DNA from: Typha latifolia
Lineage: Eukaryota > Streptophyta > Magnoliopsida > Poales > Typhaceae
DNA: 64,000 nucleotides
NCBI GenBank assembly: GCA_019914945.1
Contig: CM034100.1
Coordinates: 5,407,209-5,471,208, forward strand
Reading direction: 5' to 3'
Part shown: one piece after another, positions 34,601 to 45,622 of the stretch
Numbering within the stretch: position 1 is the stretch's first letter
Layout: every line of letters begins with the position of its first letter
The notes under the pieces: model-generated
Databases searched by the model: none
What the model was told of the DNA's origin: nothing
The model's input: only the letters and a program-made list of their open reading frames with translations
Position numbers and translations under genes: made by a program

Positions 34601-37600
34601 GAACAAAAGCACCAGACCTATCAATTTCTTAATCACACTGTAAGATGCTAATATAGAGGGCGACTTGATACAGCCAGCAGAGTCATTATCTCAAGGAAAG
34701 AGTAGGTCATTGTATAACCACATCATCATGTTAAAATCATTTTACTAGAAGGTTCAATTGTGCAGAAACAAATAATGAAGAATGTTATGAAGAACCTGGT
34801 GAGCTCTGCAGATGAGGTCTAAGTCATGCTTCTGAAGGAACTCAGCGACTTTGTCAGCTCCAAAGGTAAAAGAAACGCCTCTATCATTTTCACCCCATCC
34901 ATCAATATCTTTATCAGGGTCTGACCATAGCAGATCACAAAGCAGACCTTGATCAGGAACATCCATAGGACGAGCAATATTCCGTATCTGATCCAAGTTC
35001 TTCAAATCTGGAGATAGCCCCCCATGCATGCAAAGGATCTTTTCATCAATAAGTGCAGCCACAGGAAGGCAGTTAAAACAATCTGTGAAAACCTTCCACA
35101 GGCGAACACTAAACCTCCTCTTGCACTCATCGTAGAACCCATAGATACGATTGATGGAAGCACATTCATGGTTGCCTCTCAGAAGAAAGAAGTTTTCTGG
35201 GTACTTTATCTTATATGCAAGGAGAAGGCATATGGTTTCTATGCTTTGCTTACCACGATCAACATAATCCCCAAGGAACAAATAGTTAGCTTCTGGTGGG
35301 AATCCACCATATTCAAATAAGCGAAGAAGATCCGAATACTGGCCATGAATATCTCCTGTATCAAAAAAGATAAGGTCACATACACTCCATGCTCCACTAG
35401 ACATTATACCAACAAAGGCATAATATGGTTCCCGAGAGAGAGAGACGTGCACCAATATGAATGCCAGAGGAAATTTTGGAAAATTTCTTCTCTAAAACAG
35501 TTCTTACATGCATTGGGATTGAAGTGCAAATTTCTTGGTTCAAATATAGAGACCTCCATACTAAGCTCCTTATTTTGAGTGTCAAAAGCCCTAGAATTAC
35601 CTATCCACTTTCTTTGCATCAGCAAATAAGAAAATAAATTCTCTCTATGTATAATATATCATACAATATAATGCCAATAAGTGGACAATGTGACTTTTAG
35701 GACCAAGAAAATTTACATATGCCTACTAATGGACATCAATGAAATTGATCATTAAATGTCATCAGGGGAGCAGCATAGGAAAAAAAATTTAAAGAAAAAA
35801 CAAAGTTTGGATATGAGAAGAACATTTGTGAGCTGTCAATTTTATGCTACATTATAGTGAAAATAACTTTAGAATCAATTTAAGGGTTTAAGTTTACAAT
35901 AGTAACGAGTAATAGCTAGATTACCTTTTTGCCCCAATTGTAGACCCTTCTATTAGTTGATGAAGAGAGACAATGTAAATGTACTGAGAGAGAATTGGCC
36001 GTTCGGCATCCATTCCCGTGAATGGCCTAAAATGTCTCTGTCGGATTGTTGGGTTTTAGGGATTTTGGTTGTAAATGTAAAATTTAAATTTGTTTTCATG
36101 AGTTTAGTTGATGCTTTGGCTATTCATTATCTTCTAGACCTTTCTTCTTCTCTAGTCTTCTACCCTCAATAGTTACACTTCCCATTAAATCTTAAAGCAG
36201 CAATAAACTTCTCCTTCTCACAGTGTCCTAAAATCTAGAATAATCAGCATCTTATCAATTTACTGCAGTACACCACCTGACAGTACCCCGGAAAAGTGAC
36301 ATTCACCAATGTACTTGTGTATTCTGGAGGATGAAAGCAGAAAGTTTCCCACTTGTGTGCGCAATCATACTTAAAAGGAGAGGTACTGATTGAAATACAT
36401 ACAGAAATAAAGGGTCGAATTACCAACCAAAAAAAATATATTCTTCTTACTAAAAGATCATGATTTGATCAGGCACATTTTGGGAAAAAGGGAATGGTCT
36501 TCTTTTATTGATCATAAATAGGTTTATTTGATTAGAACATGGGAACATGGGTAGTAGTGGTGGCAAATAAGAGAGTAAAGTCTTGAAAGACAAAAGAAAA
36601 AAAAATTACTTCAAAGGAGCTGCACAAATGTAAATCTGTAATTGTGTATATAGAAAAACCTTCAAAAGAATGGAAGACGAATTGTACATAGAGAAATACA
36701 TACACATGTTTGTTTCTACTTATAAAACAGCTTATTAGTGCTCAGTTTATACCATTGCAAATCATAGATAGAGCCAGGTATATGTATCTTCATTTATATA
36801 TTTGTCATATATACACTAATGTATGTTTACTACAAAAATAAGAGTTTGATTGAATATATCATTTGCAGCAAGGCCTTAAATATTGATTTTAGTTATCATT
36901 TAGTTATCATTTCAAGCATACCATCAAAAAATAGAGTATTATCCAAAGGCTTTGAGCAGGAACATAAAACCATTTTGCATACAGAACCACTATGCATCTC
37001 AAAAACATGATTAGAGAAGAAACCATAAACTGAAATATCCCTCCCTACTTACTGCAATCAAGAGAACTATTGAGAAATACCTAAAATTAATATGAGAGTA
37101 ACACCTAGCAAATAGAGTTAATTACATTTTGACCCCCTCAACTATATTATTTTCACCCCCTCAAGAAAAAAATGGACAAATATATCCCAAGAACTATCTA
37201 AATGTATCACTATACCCCCCGCAGACAATATTTCATTAGAAATCTCGATAGAAATAATCTTAAAAATTTACCTAACTCAATAGATAGACGAAAATGCCCT
37301 TATAGAATCTTCTTTCAATATCTCCATCTTCTCTTTTAATAGCCTCTACAGTAACTTCTCCAAATATCAAACTCTAAGCCAATCTTCTCTAATTTACCAA
37401 TCTTCTCTAATTCCTTTAAAATCCACTCCTAGGAGAAGGGATGAGAAAGTAAAGACAATTTTTACCATCTAATTAGTTACTTATAATCTTTTAATATTTT
37501 CTATCAAAATGTCTAATGGAGGAAATATAGTGATACAATTAGATAATTCAGGGGTGTATGCACTTTTTTATTGACGGGTGAAACTGATACATTCTTGAAG

Positions 37601-38278
37601 AGGTGAAAGTGATACAGAGTGATAATTGTCCCGGGGTCAAAATGTAATTGACCCTAGAAAATATTGTTAAACATTAGAGACATTCGAAGAACCAGATGGT
37701 AATTGAGTTCCTCATCAAGATTAACTTGCCCGTATTGTTGCCTCAACATACTACTGTGCAAAGATCATTTCGTAGAAGGTTAACACGTCGCAGGACCAAC
37801 GAACTAGTAACAAAGACTTGCAACTTAATCCATATCATTAGAAAAATACACCCCAAAAGTAATATAACAGAGCGTCAAAAATAAGAAAACAAATTACTGA
37901 AGATGAACTTTCACAAACCCGACAAAAGATGATAACATAAACATAATGATAGCACTTACTGAGTAGTAGCCAAACACCTAAACCCAGGTCAAAATCCTAC
38001 TTCTTCAATCGAGAACGCTTCTTGAATTAAAACACAAATTGTGACAAAACGGCAAGAAAAAAAATAGAAATATCGAATGTTATCTAATTCTTACCACAGA
38101 TCTTGATCGGGGCTTCGAGCTCCAATAGATTTGGCTGATTGAGGAAGATCTCCTTTGACGTGGCGCACAGCTGCCGGATCTCGTCGTCCTTGAGCTGCAC
38201 CTGCCTCGTCGTCCTCCCGTTCCTCGCGTTGACGAGCCGCCGGATGATCTCATCCAACGCCTCCTGGTCCATCGTCAT
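29873..38278 (-). CDS. Serine/threonine protein phosphatase PP1 catalytic subunit (TOPP type)
   Basis: Minus-strand exons 38278-38095, 35355-34796, 34490-34278 and 29887-29873, GT-AG throughout, 323 residues. All PP1 metal and catalytic motifs are present: GDIHGQ at 62-67, GDYVDRG at 90-96, GNHE at 122-125, MHGG, and SAPNYC at 267-272. SAPNYC and the following residues fit PP1 rather than PP2A. The third exon ends ...KPGTPPRK, and a 4.4 kb intron leads to a last exon coding only GGKG plus stop, the rest being 3' UTR. Reading into intron 3 instead would give a short different tail. PP1 is a cytosolic and nuclear Mn-dependent phosphatase directed by regulatory subunits. Start is the first ATG (MTMDQ); a second Met two codons later is possible. 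Intron 1 holds a Mutator-type MITE and intron 3 an LTR element. Confidence 0.95.
30595..30940. repeat. Tandem duplication, about 165 bp, in PP1 intron 3
   Basis: A block with AAAAGAATCTATATGAAAAT, GTCTAGGTGTTAG, GATCCAAAAGATAACT and TCTCTTAGCAGCTC occurs at about 30595-30761 and again at 30782-30938, with small indels. Confidence 0.85.
31395..31770 (-). repeat. 3' LTR of the non-autonomous element
   Basis: Plus-strand ends are TAATGTGAAAC and GTCCGCATCA. Aligns with 33252-33581. It is longer mainly because of an AT microsatellite. Confidence 0.85.
31835..32136. repeat. Internal duplication within the LTR element
   Basis: TCCAAGTCACTTCRYTCAAG, TATCATCA, TTTCACACC-CCACC and GTTTCAC-CTCAAG occur in the same order at about 31841-31960 and 32024-32136. 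Confidence 0.7.
32775..32920. repeat. Array of short AATTTTGAAATT palindromes
   Basis: Dense overlapping near-palindromes built from AATTC, AAATTT and TTTGAAA. A similar stretch lies at about 11825-11930 in the chromovirus leader. Confidence 0.6.
33226..33237 (-). other. Primer-binding site of the non-autonomous LTR element
   Basis: Read on the minus strand it is TGGTATCAAAGC, one base from the usual plant initiator-Met PBS. It sits 14 bp inside the 5' LTR. Confidence 0.7.
33252..33581 (-). repeat. 5' LTR of the non-autonomous element
   Basis: On the minus strand it starts TGATGCAGACATC and ends CACATTA. It pairs with 31395-31770. Confidence 0.85.
37115..37654. mobile_element. Mutator-type MITE, family B, in PP1 intron 1
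   Basis: Termini are GAGTTAATTACATTTTGACC and, inverted, GGGTCAATTACATTTTGACC. The flanks TAGCAAATA (37106-37114) and TAGAAAATA (37655-37663) form a 9 bp duplication with one mismatch. The ends resemble the right end of the element at 39137-40160. No coding capacity. Confidence 0.75.
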
Positions 38279-38282
38279 CTCT

Positions 38283-38640
38283 AAAACCCAAACCCTAACC
38301 CTAGCTCTCCTCTCCGACGATCAAAGAGAAGAAAGAAAACGAGACCGGAGAAAAAGGAGCGGATGATAAGTGCACTCCTCTTTTTTTATTCTCCGATAAG
38401 TGGTCCAAATGGCAAGAGAAGAGTAGTGGAGGTGTACGCGCGCAGGTTCGGCTCTTAGCCTATGCGCGTTTCTTCCCGCCTTCGTCCGCAGGGAAAATGG
38501 AGGAGTGGTGATATCTACGGAGCGGTCATCATCCGGTTGAACCTTGGAGCCCTAAGAGCAGATAGCATGGCACCGGCCCTAAATCCTAATCACAAATTAC
38601 TCCAGAATTGACACGTGCGAATCCGTCAGAGACACGTGGC
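38283..38640 (-). promoter_or_regulatory. PP1 promoter and leader: telo-box and two G-boxes
   Basis: AAACCCTAA (telo-box, common in leaders of growth-related plant genes) is at 38290-38298, 12 bp upstream of the start codon. CACGTG palindromes are at 38612-38617 and 38633-38638, 21 bp apart, the second inside ACACGTGGC, an ABRE-like G-box. Confidence 0.5.
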
Positions 38641-39136
38641 AACTTGTCTAACGATGGGGACACTGGGCCACCGGCTGTTGATCTTCCAATAGGAGCCCGA
38701 TTTTTTTGTTATAATCGGATGAACAGAAAGTAAGCTCACCTTGCTATATTAATTAAGTCTAGCTAAACTTGATACTTCTTCTCCATATCCCATTTATCTT
38801 TGATTTTTAGAATGTCCGTCACTAGTGCAGTTTTTCTCTTTCTTCTTTTTTTTTTTTCCCTCTTTTCTCCTCTTTTAAAGAGTATGTGTTATAATATTCT
38901 GGACTTTTGCTCATTTTTCATATAAGACTATTTTATTTATTTTTGGGACACTTTTGACCCTTTTAATTATATAAAATCTCTCAAATACTTATTTTTCTAG
39001 TTGTCTATTTATTTTTTATTTTTAAAATTATCAAGAGAATATCATACGATCATCTTTAGGCCTCACGAAACTATTTTGCCTACCCTTTCCTTCTCTTAAA
39101 TTTACTTAATATATCTTATTTTTTTAATTTTAATAA
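38641..39136. other. Spacer upstream of PP1
   Basis: T-rich spacer with no recognised gene. Confidence 0.5.
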
Positions 39137-39508
39137 GGAAAAATTACACTTTACCTCCCAATTTTAGCTCAATTTCACAAAACTAAAGGATGTAAATGAA
39201 CCAAGCCTAGATGAGTCGACTCTAGCTTAGGCTTGGGTCAGCTCAACTCTAGTCGAGTCTGACCTCAAGTCCGAGCTTGATTGGCGGGGGTGAAGATAGT
39301 ACGATGGTAGCTTGTCGATAGTGGAAGAAGAGGCGACAACAGTTGCAACTTGCTAGTGTTGGAGGAGGAATCAAAAGAGGAGGAGGATGTTGGAGGAAGA
39401 GGTTGGGTTTGTTGGATAGAATATTATTAGATGTAGGATTAGATAGAGATAGTAGCCATTGAATCAAAGGACTAATGGTTATAAATATATTTATATATAG
39501 TATATAAA

Positions 39509-39558
<50 letters not shown>

Positions 39559-40160
39559 CTGAGCTAAGCCTAGGTGGGGTGGCTCTAGCTCAAGCTCAAC
39601 TCAAAATTCAAATTATGTCTTAAAATAAGCTCATGCTCAGCTCAGTTTGAGTCAACCGAGTTGAGCCTGAACTTTAGCCGAACCGAGTCCGTGCCGCTCG
39701 TTTATTTGGACATCTCTACACAAAACCCTCAATATACTTTTAACTTAAGCACTTTAACATTAATGTGAATTTGACTAAAGAGCAATAATTATCTTTTTCA
39801 TCATATTTAATCAAATTAGATGTTTAAATTCTAGAGACAGTGTAGAGGATTAAATAAGCTTTTTGGTGCATCTAAAATAATACAAACTAGATTTTAAATA
39901 ACAAATATATTGAATAGATGTATGCTTTTCATAATATCTTTATCATTTAAAATTCGATCAGTATTATTTTTAATGTGTTGGAAAGCTTAACAAATCATGT
40001 ATAATTATATTCAAATTCGACTTGTGTTTATTTAATATAATAAAAAAAAAAATAGTTGCACTTTAGTCAAGACCATATAATGGTTAAATGCTTGAGTTGA
40101 ATGTGTATCAAGGTTTTGTAGAATTGAGTCAAACCATAGAGGGTAAAATACAATTAACTC
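39137..40160. mobile_element. Mutator-like MITE interrupted by a hAT MITE
   Basis: The left end (AATTACACTTTACC, then CTCAATTTCACAAAAC) resumes after the hAT element as CACAAAACCCTCAATATAC. The right end inverted reads AATTGTATTTTACCC, then GACTCAATTCTACAAAACC, matching the left arm across the insertion point. Without the insert it would be about 480 bp, like the other Mutator-type MITEs here. A clear 9 bp duplication was not found, so the ends are approximate. Confidence 0.6.
39184..39718. mobile_element. hAT MITE nested in the 39.1 kb element
   Basis: Flanked by a perfect 8 bp duplication CACAAAAC at 39176-39183 and 39719-39726. Ends are TAAAGGATGTAAATGAACC and, inverted, TAGAGATGTCCAAATAAACG. 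Arms carry GAGCTTGA/CTCAGCTC motifs and the centre an (AT)n tract at 39509-39553. No transposase. Confidence 0.85.
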
Positions 40161-40308
40161 TTATAAATAGAACTCACTTTTAATCTAAGAGTACAAGCAT
40201 AAGATCATATTATCTACATACAATATAACCCCCTTTAAATATATGATTACCGAATGAAAATTTCAATCATCAAATTTATTCGAACAATAGGATTATTAAT
40301 ATAATATG
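40161..40308. other. Short AT-rich spacer
   Basis: Nothing recognised. Confidence 0.5.
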
Positions 40309-43267
40309 TGTAACACCCGTGTTTTTAAAAAAAAAAAAATTTAGCGCACGCGCCATGTGCGTGCCCTCTAACAGCAGCGCACGTGCTTGGCGCGTGCACT
40401 AACTCCTTCCTCCTCCCCCACCTCTCGCAATCAGTTGCGAGAGGTGGGAGAAAAGTGCGCCGAAGTGGAGTTAACTCCACTCCGTTGCCCTCTCCGTCTC
40501 TTCTCTATTTAAACTCCACTCCTTCCCCTCGAGTTCCCTTCTTTCGCATTTCCGCTTCCTCGCTCTTCTCTTCTCTCTTTTCTCTTCCGAGCCGCCGAAG
40601 TCCCCGTCGCGGATAGCAAGTCACCGGAGTGCCGGCAGCCAACCAAAACCCCCTCATCTCGATCCTCGGGTTAGCCTCTATCCCCTCTTTAGTTTAATTT
40701 GAAAATAGCCTAGTTAATAATGTGTAATTAGGAATTTATTTATGTCTGCCTTCACCGGAGAAATTCGCCGGCCGGCGACCTCGGGTCGACAACCCACCGG
40801 TCTAGAAAGTTTCCCTCCTTCAACCCCTTGCTGTAGGTACCCAAATTGAGTACCCACGGGGCGCGAGGGAGGCATCCTCGCTCGTCAGCCTCGACTGACT
40901 CACCTCTTCACATGGAAAAGGTGGGTACTCGAGACAAGGGCTTCGAGCCTATCTTTCACTGCACTTGAAAGCTCCATGGCCGCCGGCCATGGAGTTCCTC
41001 AACTATCACCATCGGCCACATTGACCGATGGTTCAAGTTCACTTGCGATCCAAGTTGACCTCGTCGACTTGGGGAGCCGAGGGTGCTAGGCTGTCGGCGA
41101 CAGGGATCACCGGCAGCAGCACCACTGTTTTTCTCAGACTTCTTCTTCTCCTATGTTTTTTTTTCTTCTCTAAGAAGGAGAATGAGGAGAAGGGGTGGGG
41201 GTGGGGGTTGGGCCAACCCCCACCGCACTCCCATCTGGACTGTGGGGGTGGGCCGCAGCCCACGCCCCCGAGCCTTTTCCTAAGGCCTTGGTGGACTGGG
41301 CTCTGGAGCCTAGTCCACCACCTTAGATTCTGGTGGGCTGCGATAGGTCCACAGCCCACCTCGTCACCTCTTTGGATTGGGCTCTGGAGCCCAGTCCACC
41401 ATCTTGGGTCTTGTGAGCTGCGGTAAGCCCGCAGCCCACCAACTCACCTTGCTGGATTGGGCTCTTGAGTCCAGTCCAGCACATCTTAGAATTTGGTGGG
41501 CTGCAGTAGGCCTACAGCCCACCTCCTCACTCTGGTGGACTGGACTCTTGAGCCCAGGCCACTACCTCTAGTCTTGTGGGCTGCAGGTAGGTCAGCAGCC
41601 CACTCTCTCTCACTTAAGCATACTGGGCCTTGAGCCCAGCCCAACCTTTAACCCTAGACTAATTTATTATTAGTATGTTATTTTTTTAAGAAAAAAATTC
41701 TGTTAGCTACATAAATGGTAATTAATTAAATTTTTCTCAACCATATTATTAATAAAATTAGGATTTATACATAATTAAATTAGACATTTGAATTTATTAG
41801 TCTTTTCATTTATCTTCGACACTTACATTGTAAACGACTCTAAATGATCATTATTTTTTTTAAATTAAGACAAATAATATCTCGGACCTAGAAAAATCAA
41901 ACTTAAATTCATACAACAAGATAATTAGTTTATAAGTCCATTAATCTTATGTTTATTTTATTTATAAATTATTATATCCATTATTGTGCGGGAATGATCT
42001 CGATAATCAAGAAGAGCCGACTGATTATGGGAGTAAGACGGATTCGAGAAATATCTCAGGCGAGTAGAATTCTATAATAGTCTACGAAAATGCATACTTA
42101 TGTCATTTCTTATCTATTTTAATCTAATATCGTTTATTACTTGTAAAAAAATTACATGATATTTTATACTTGCATTTAATTACGTGTCAATTCTTACTTG
42201 CATTATTTAACAATTATCGCACATGTACGATAGACTCTATGCTTGTTATAATACCGGTTATTTGATGATTATGTTAAATGAATAATAGAGGTCATGGCAC
42301 CACGTGCACGTATCATTGTTAGTCAAGTCTCAACTAGGCAGTGCCCCTTTCACTCGCTCAACTAGGGGTTAAGGGTAGAGTGTAGTATATATTATTATAT
42401 TAGCGGTCTACACTTGAGGTCGTTAGCTGGTGGAGCATTCAGGTGATTACACTGCCCTAGTTGGATGCTAGTCTAGTATGATATTAGAAAAGATGATTGA
42501 GAGGTAGGGATTGTAGTCCTAGCGGGACCCGAGGACGCAAGGTCAGGGCGTCTATCGAGCTATGTGCTCTTAACCGCCGTATGTGATGATTTTGCTCTGA
42601 GCGATGATTACTAGAGCAGTGATGATGGGCCTACGACTGAGGTCCTTAGTCTGATGGCCACAGACAACCGGTCATATGCAGTGTCGCCAGACATGTATGG
42701 GCAATATTATCGCTAGATGACTAGTCCCCCTCGATTTTATGGTACTTTGTGAGATATGTATTTGTGACTCAGTTTCTGTGTGAATTTCTATGTAATTGAA
42801 ACTATAGTGATGAAAGTTATTAAAAGTCATAATGTACACTTTCCTTGACATGTTACGGGTTTGCATTTTTATTTATCATGTAAAATTCTTAGATTACTAT
42901 TGGATTTTACTTGCTGGGCCTCGTGCTCACCGCCATTTTAGTGGAAATGTTTTAGAGATGATTATGGAGGATGCGAATATCGAGGAGTAGCATATTCATT
43001 CCTCTATTTTAGTATTTGCTTATTCTATTATTTGTAGTTGGACTTGCCCTACGAGGGTATTTATGTTTTAAAACTTGTGTTGGACTTGTATTCTTAGAGG
43101 CTTGTTGAGGCCTGTGACATTGTAACTTTGGATTATTTGTTGATTTATTATGGTATTTCTAGACTTATCCAAATACTTTGTGAAATCATTTCACTGACGG
43201 GTCTCATGAGAATCACGTGGAATTTTTTCGCGTGAGGAACATGTGATTTTTGGAACTAGGTGTTTCA
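40309..43267 (+). mobile_element. Probable solo LTR of a large Ty3/gypsy element
   Basis: Begins TGTAACACCCGTG and ends GGTGTTTCA, close to the TGTAACACCC...GGGTGTTACA termini of long plant Ty3 (Tekay/Del-type) LTRs. No PBS, polypurine tract, gag or pol is seen in or beside it. A matching target duplication was not found, so it may be a degraded or recombinant LTR. It contains CT-rich and GC-rich parts that keep spurious frames open, and the hairpin minisatellite listed next. Confidence 0.6.
41292..41640. repeat. Hairpin minisatellite, about 81 bp period, four copies plus part
   Basis: Units start with TGGAYTGGRCTC at 41292, 41373, 41453 and 41536, with a partial one at about 41622. Each has two inverted repeats: TGGACTGGGCTC with its complement GAGCCTAGTCCA, and GTGGGCTGC with GCAGCCCAC-like. 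Copies differ by substitutions and 1-3 bp indels. Confidence 0.85.
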
Positions 43268-43870
43268 GTACGAGGATTACAATAATTTGTATTTCACTAT
43301 TAAGTTTGAATAAAAAGAATTAATAATTTTACGTTAGTCTAAATCATAGGAGAGCAAAGCTATACAGATAAAATTTATATAGATAATTCAGTTTGAGGCA
43401 TAACTATTTAGAATAATTTAGAGTATGTTTCTATATGATATGGTGGATTATTTAGTGGACAACTTAGTTTCACAGAGAAAGACAGCAGCCTGAGAGAGAG
43501 ATCATTGAGATGTTAACATGTTCAACTTCCCCTTTTCCTAGTTAAATATATTTTATATTCATATACTTTTAATCAAAATTATTGTATTCATTTGAACTTA
43601 GTCATAAAATATATAGAGAGAGATACAGTGATATAAAATAACATTCAAAAGTGGTAAATGCTATTTTGGTCTAAAGTACTTGGAATAAATACGAGGGATA
43701 CATATTTGCCATGTATAATCAAACTAACTATTCCAACATTCCATTCTTATTCGTAGTATTAAAAAAAAACAAATCTTATTCTCAGCAAAAGACAAGGAAA
43801 TGAGGAATAAGAAATGCTTACGAAGTATAAGAAAATTTCACATTAATAAACACAGCTGAGAACATTTCAC
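43268..43870. other. Spacer downstream of the glycosyltransferase
   Basis: AT-rich. The part next to 43871 should include the 3' UTR of the minus-strand gene. Nothing else recognised. Confidence 0.5.
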
Positions 43871-45298
43871 TTATCCTACTATCCCTTTCCACTTATCAGC
43901 TACCTCCTTCAACGCCCTGTACGAGGATCCCCCCTCCTCCATCGCAGCCCTCGCCGCCGATTTCATCCTCGCCGTCTGATGCCTCAACCGTCTCCCCTCC
44001 TCCGACTCCATCAGCCATCGGATCTTCCTCTCCACCTCCTCTGCCCCCACCACCGCTCTCTCGTACCCTTCGATCCCCACCCCGATCCCCAACTCCTCCT
44101 CCATCACCACCTTATTCATGCGCTGCTCCGCGTACAGCGGCCATGCGACCATCGGCACCCCGGCCCAGATACCCTCCAACACCGAGTTCCATCCCGCGTG
44201 CGTCACGAACCCCCCGACCGCCACGTGTCCCAGCACCTCCACCTGCGGGGCCCACGTCTTCAACACCAGGCCCCTCCCCTTCGTCCGCTCCACGAACCCC
44301 TCCGGTAAGACCCGGTCGAGGTCCGGCTCGGGCGGCCTGTCGTAGAGCCGGGTGGTGTCGGCCGCCACCCTCACCACCCACAGGAACCGGTGCCCGCTGT
44401 TCTCCAACCCGCGCGCGATCTCTCTGATCTGCTCCTCCGTGAACACGCCCAGGCTCCCGAAGCAGAGGAACACGACGCTGCCACATGGCTGGGCGTCCAG
44501 CCACTGGACCGACTCGTGCCGGGTCTCACGTTTACCATCGCGTATCACCGGTCCGACGCAATAAACCGGCGGAATCGTCCGGTCCGGGAGGCAACTCCCG
44601 GTTCGGATAGCTTCGAGCGCCCTCGGCTCGAGCGACTCGAAGGAGTTGACGAGGATTCCGTCGGCCAAGGGCAAGCGGGAGAAATGGCGGATAAATCCAT
44701 TATACGCAGAATCCTCGCGGTCCAATAGCGGGAGCAGCATATCCGAGGCAGGGATAGGGGGGAGGCCGGGGAATATGATGGGGGTCTTATCCATGTCCTT
44801 GAAGCTGGATGAGATTCGGGCGTGGAGGATAGGGAAGTGGAGGAAGGAGGCGAGGGCGGAGGCGTTGGAGGTGTAGAAGAAGTAGGAGGGGATGGAGAGC
44901 TGCTCGGCGACGTCGAGGGCGTCGGTGCAGAAGAAGTCGAGGATAAGTGCGCGGATAGGGGAGGATGATGAAGCGGATAAGTTTTTAAGAGTGGATAGGA
45001 GGTTGGGGTTGGATAAGCGGAGGAGGTCGAAGGCGAGGGCCTCGTGGTTGGGGGAGTTGTTTGGGGGGAGTTTGGTGATGGAAGGGAGGCGGACGAAGGA
45101 GATGGATGGGTTGGAGGAGATGGCTTTGGGGATGAATCCGGCGGTGGCGGCGCCGGTGTGGAAGGGGGGCTCGAGGACGAGGACGACGACGGAGAGGCCG
45201 TGGCGGTGGGTTAAGAGGTTGCCGAGCTCCACCATAGAGACAAGGTGGCCCATCCCCGGGGACGGGAAGAGGACCACCGTGGAATTGGTATTAGCCAT
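43871..45298 (-). CDS. UDP-glycosyltransferase, family 1 (UGT88-like)
   Basis: An intronless frame of 475 residues from MANTNS, or 487 if the first in-frame ATG at 45334 is used. The N-terminal acceptor domain has GMGHLVSMVELGNLL with the likely catalytic His, and LDFFC with the partner Asp. The C-terminal PSPG box starts WAPQVEVLGH and ends PLYAEQRMNK, with the last Gln typical of UDP-glucose users. The box has THAGWNS where THCGWNS is usual, an uncommon but conservative change. The start motif and PSPG context resemble UGT88 enzymes, which glucosylate flavonoids and chalcones; the acceptor cannot be predicted. The TATAAAAG at 45355-45362 puts the expected transcript start at about the 45334 ATG, so the inner ATG at 45298 (or 45316) is the better start. 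Cytosolic, no signal peptide. Confidence 0.93.
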   Translation of the reverse strand: MANTNSTVVLFPSPGMGHLVSMVELGNLLTHRHGLSVVVLVLEPPFHTGAATAGFIPKAISSNPSISFVRLPSITKLPPNNSPNHEALAFDLLRLSNPNLLSTLKNLSASSSSPIRALILDFFCTDALDVAEQLSIPSYFFYTSNASALASFLHFPILHARISSSFKDMDKTPIIFPGLPPIPASDMLLPLLDREDSAYNGFIRHFSRLPLADGILVNSFESLEPRALEAIRTGSCLPDRTIPPVYCVGPVIRDGKRETRHESVQWLDAQPCGSVVFLCFGSLGVFTEEQIREIARGLENSGHRFLWVVRVAADTTRLYDRPPEPDLDRVLPEGFVERTKGRGLVLKTWAPQVEVLGHVAVGGFVTHAGWNSVLEGIWAGVPMVAWPLYAEQRMNKVVMEEELGIGVGIEGYERAVVGAEEVERKIRWLMESEEGRRLRHQTARMKSAARAAMEEGGSSYRALKEVADKWKGIVG

Positions 45299-45354
45299 TG
45301 GACATGATTGATTCATTGGTCTTTTTGCTTTCATAGAGATGGAGATGGGCTTTT

Positions 45355-45362
45355 CTTTTATA
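45355..45362 (-). promoter_or_regulatory. TATA box of the glycosyltransferase gene
   Basis: TATAAAAG on the minus strand, about 60 bp upstream of the preferred start codon. Confidence 0.6.
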
Positions 45363-45598
45363 GGAATTTCTTGGCGCGCAAAAGTTTCGATTAATTCATT
45401 TTCTTTCGCTTAATTTATATTTAATACTTCTACCTACCTTCTTACCAGTACTGGTAGTCATAGATCCAAATTTTATGTTCCACTATCTCGAATAACACGA
45501 TAAAATTAAGAATTACCCACCATTCGTGATTAAGTTTTATATATTTGGACAGTGAGCATGGAAGTGTCGCGAATCAAGGGAAAATGCATGAAATGATT

Positions 45599-45622
45599 GC
45601 TCTCTCTCTCTTTCTCTCTCAA
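45599..45622. repeat. CT/GA tract upstream of the glycosyltransferase
   Basis: CTCTCTCTCTCTTTCTCTCTC, GA-rich on the gene's sense strand, about 300 bp upstream. Confidence 0.8.

Noticed and set aside
41028..41571. Frames of 132, 106 and 64 codons
   Set aside because: They run through a solo-LTR region and the hairpin minisatellite; repeats of the same short sequence, no family resemblance.
41292..41640. Possible CRISPR-like array
   Set aside because: Units are contiguous and all parts vary together; no constant repeat with unique spacers, and this is a plant nuclear genome.
43979..45311. Several plus-strand frames of 70-139 codons opposite the glycosyltransferase
   Set aside because: Antisense shadows of a GC-rich gene; composition mirrors its codon use.
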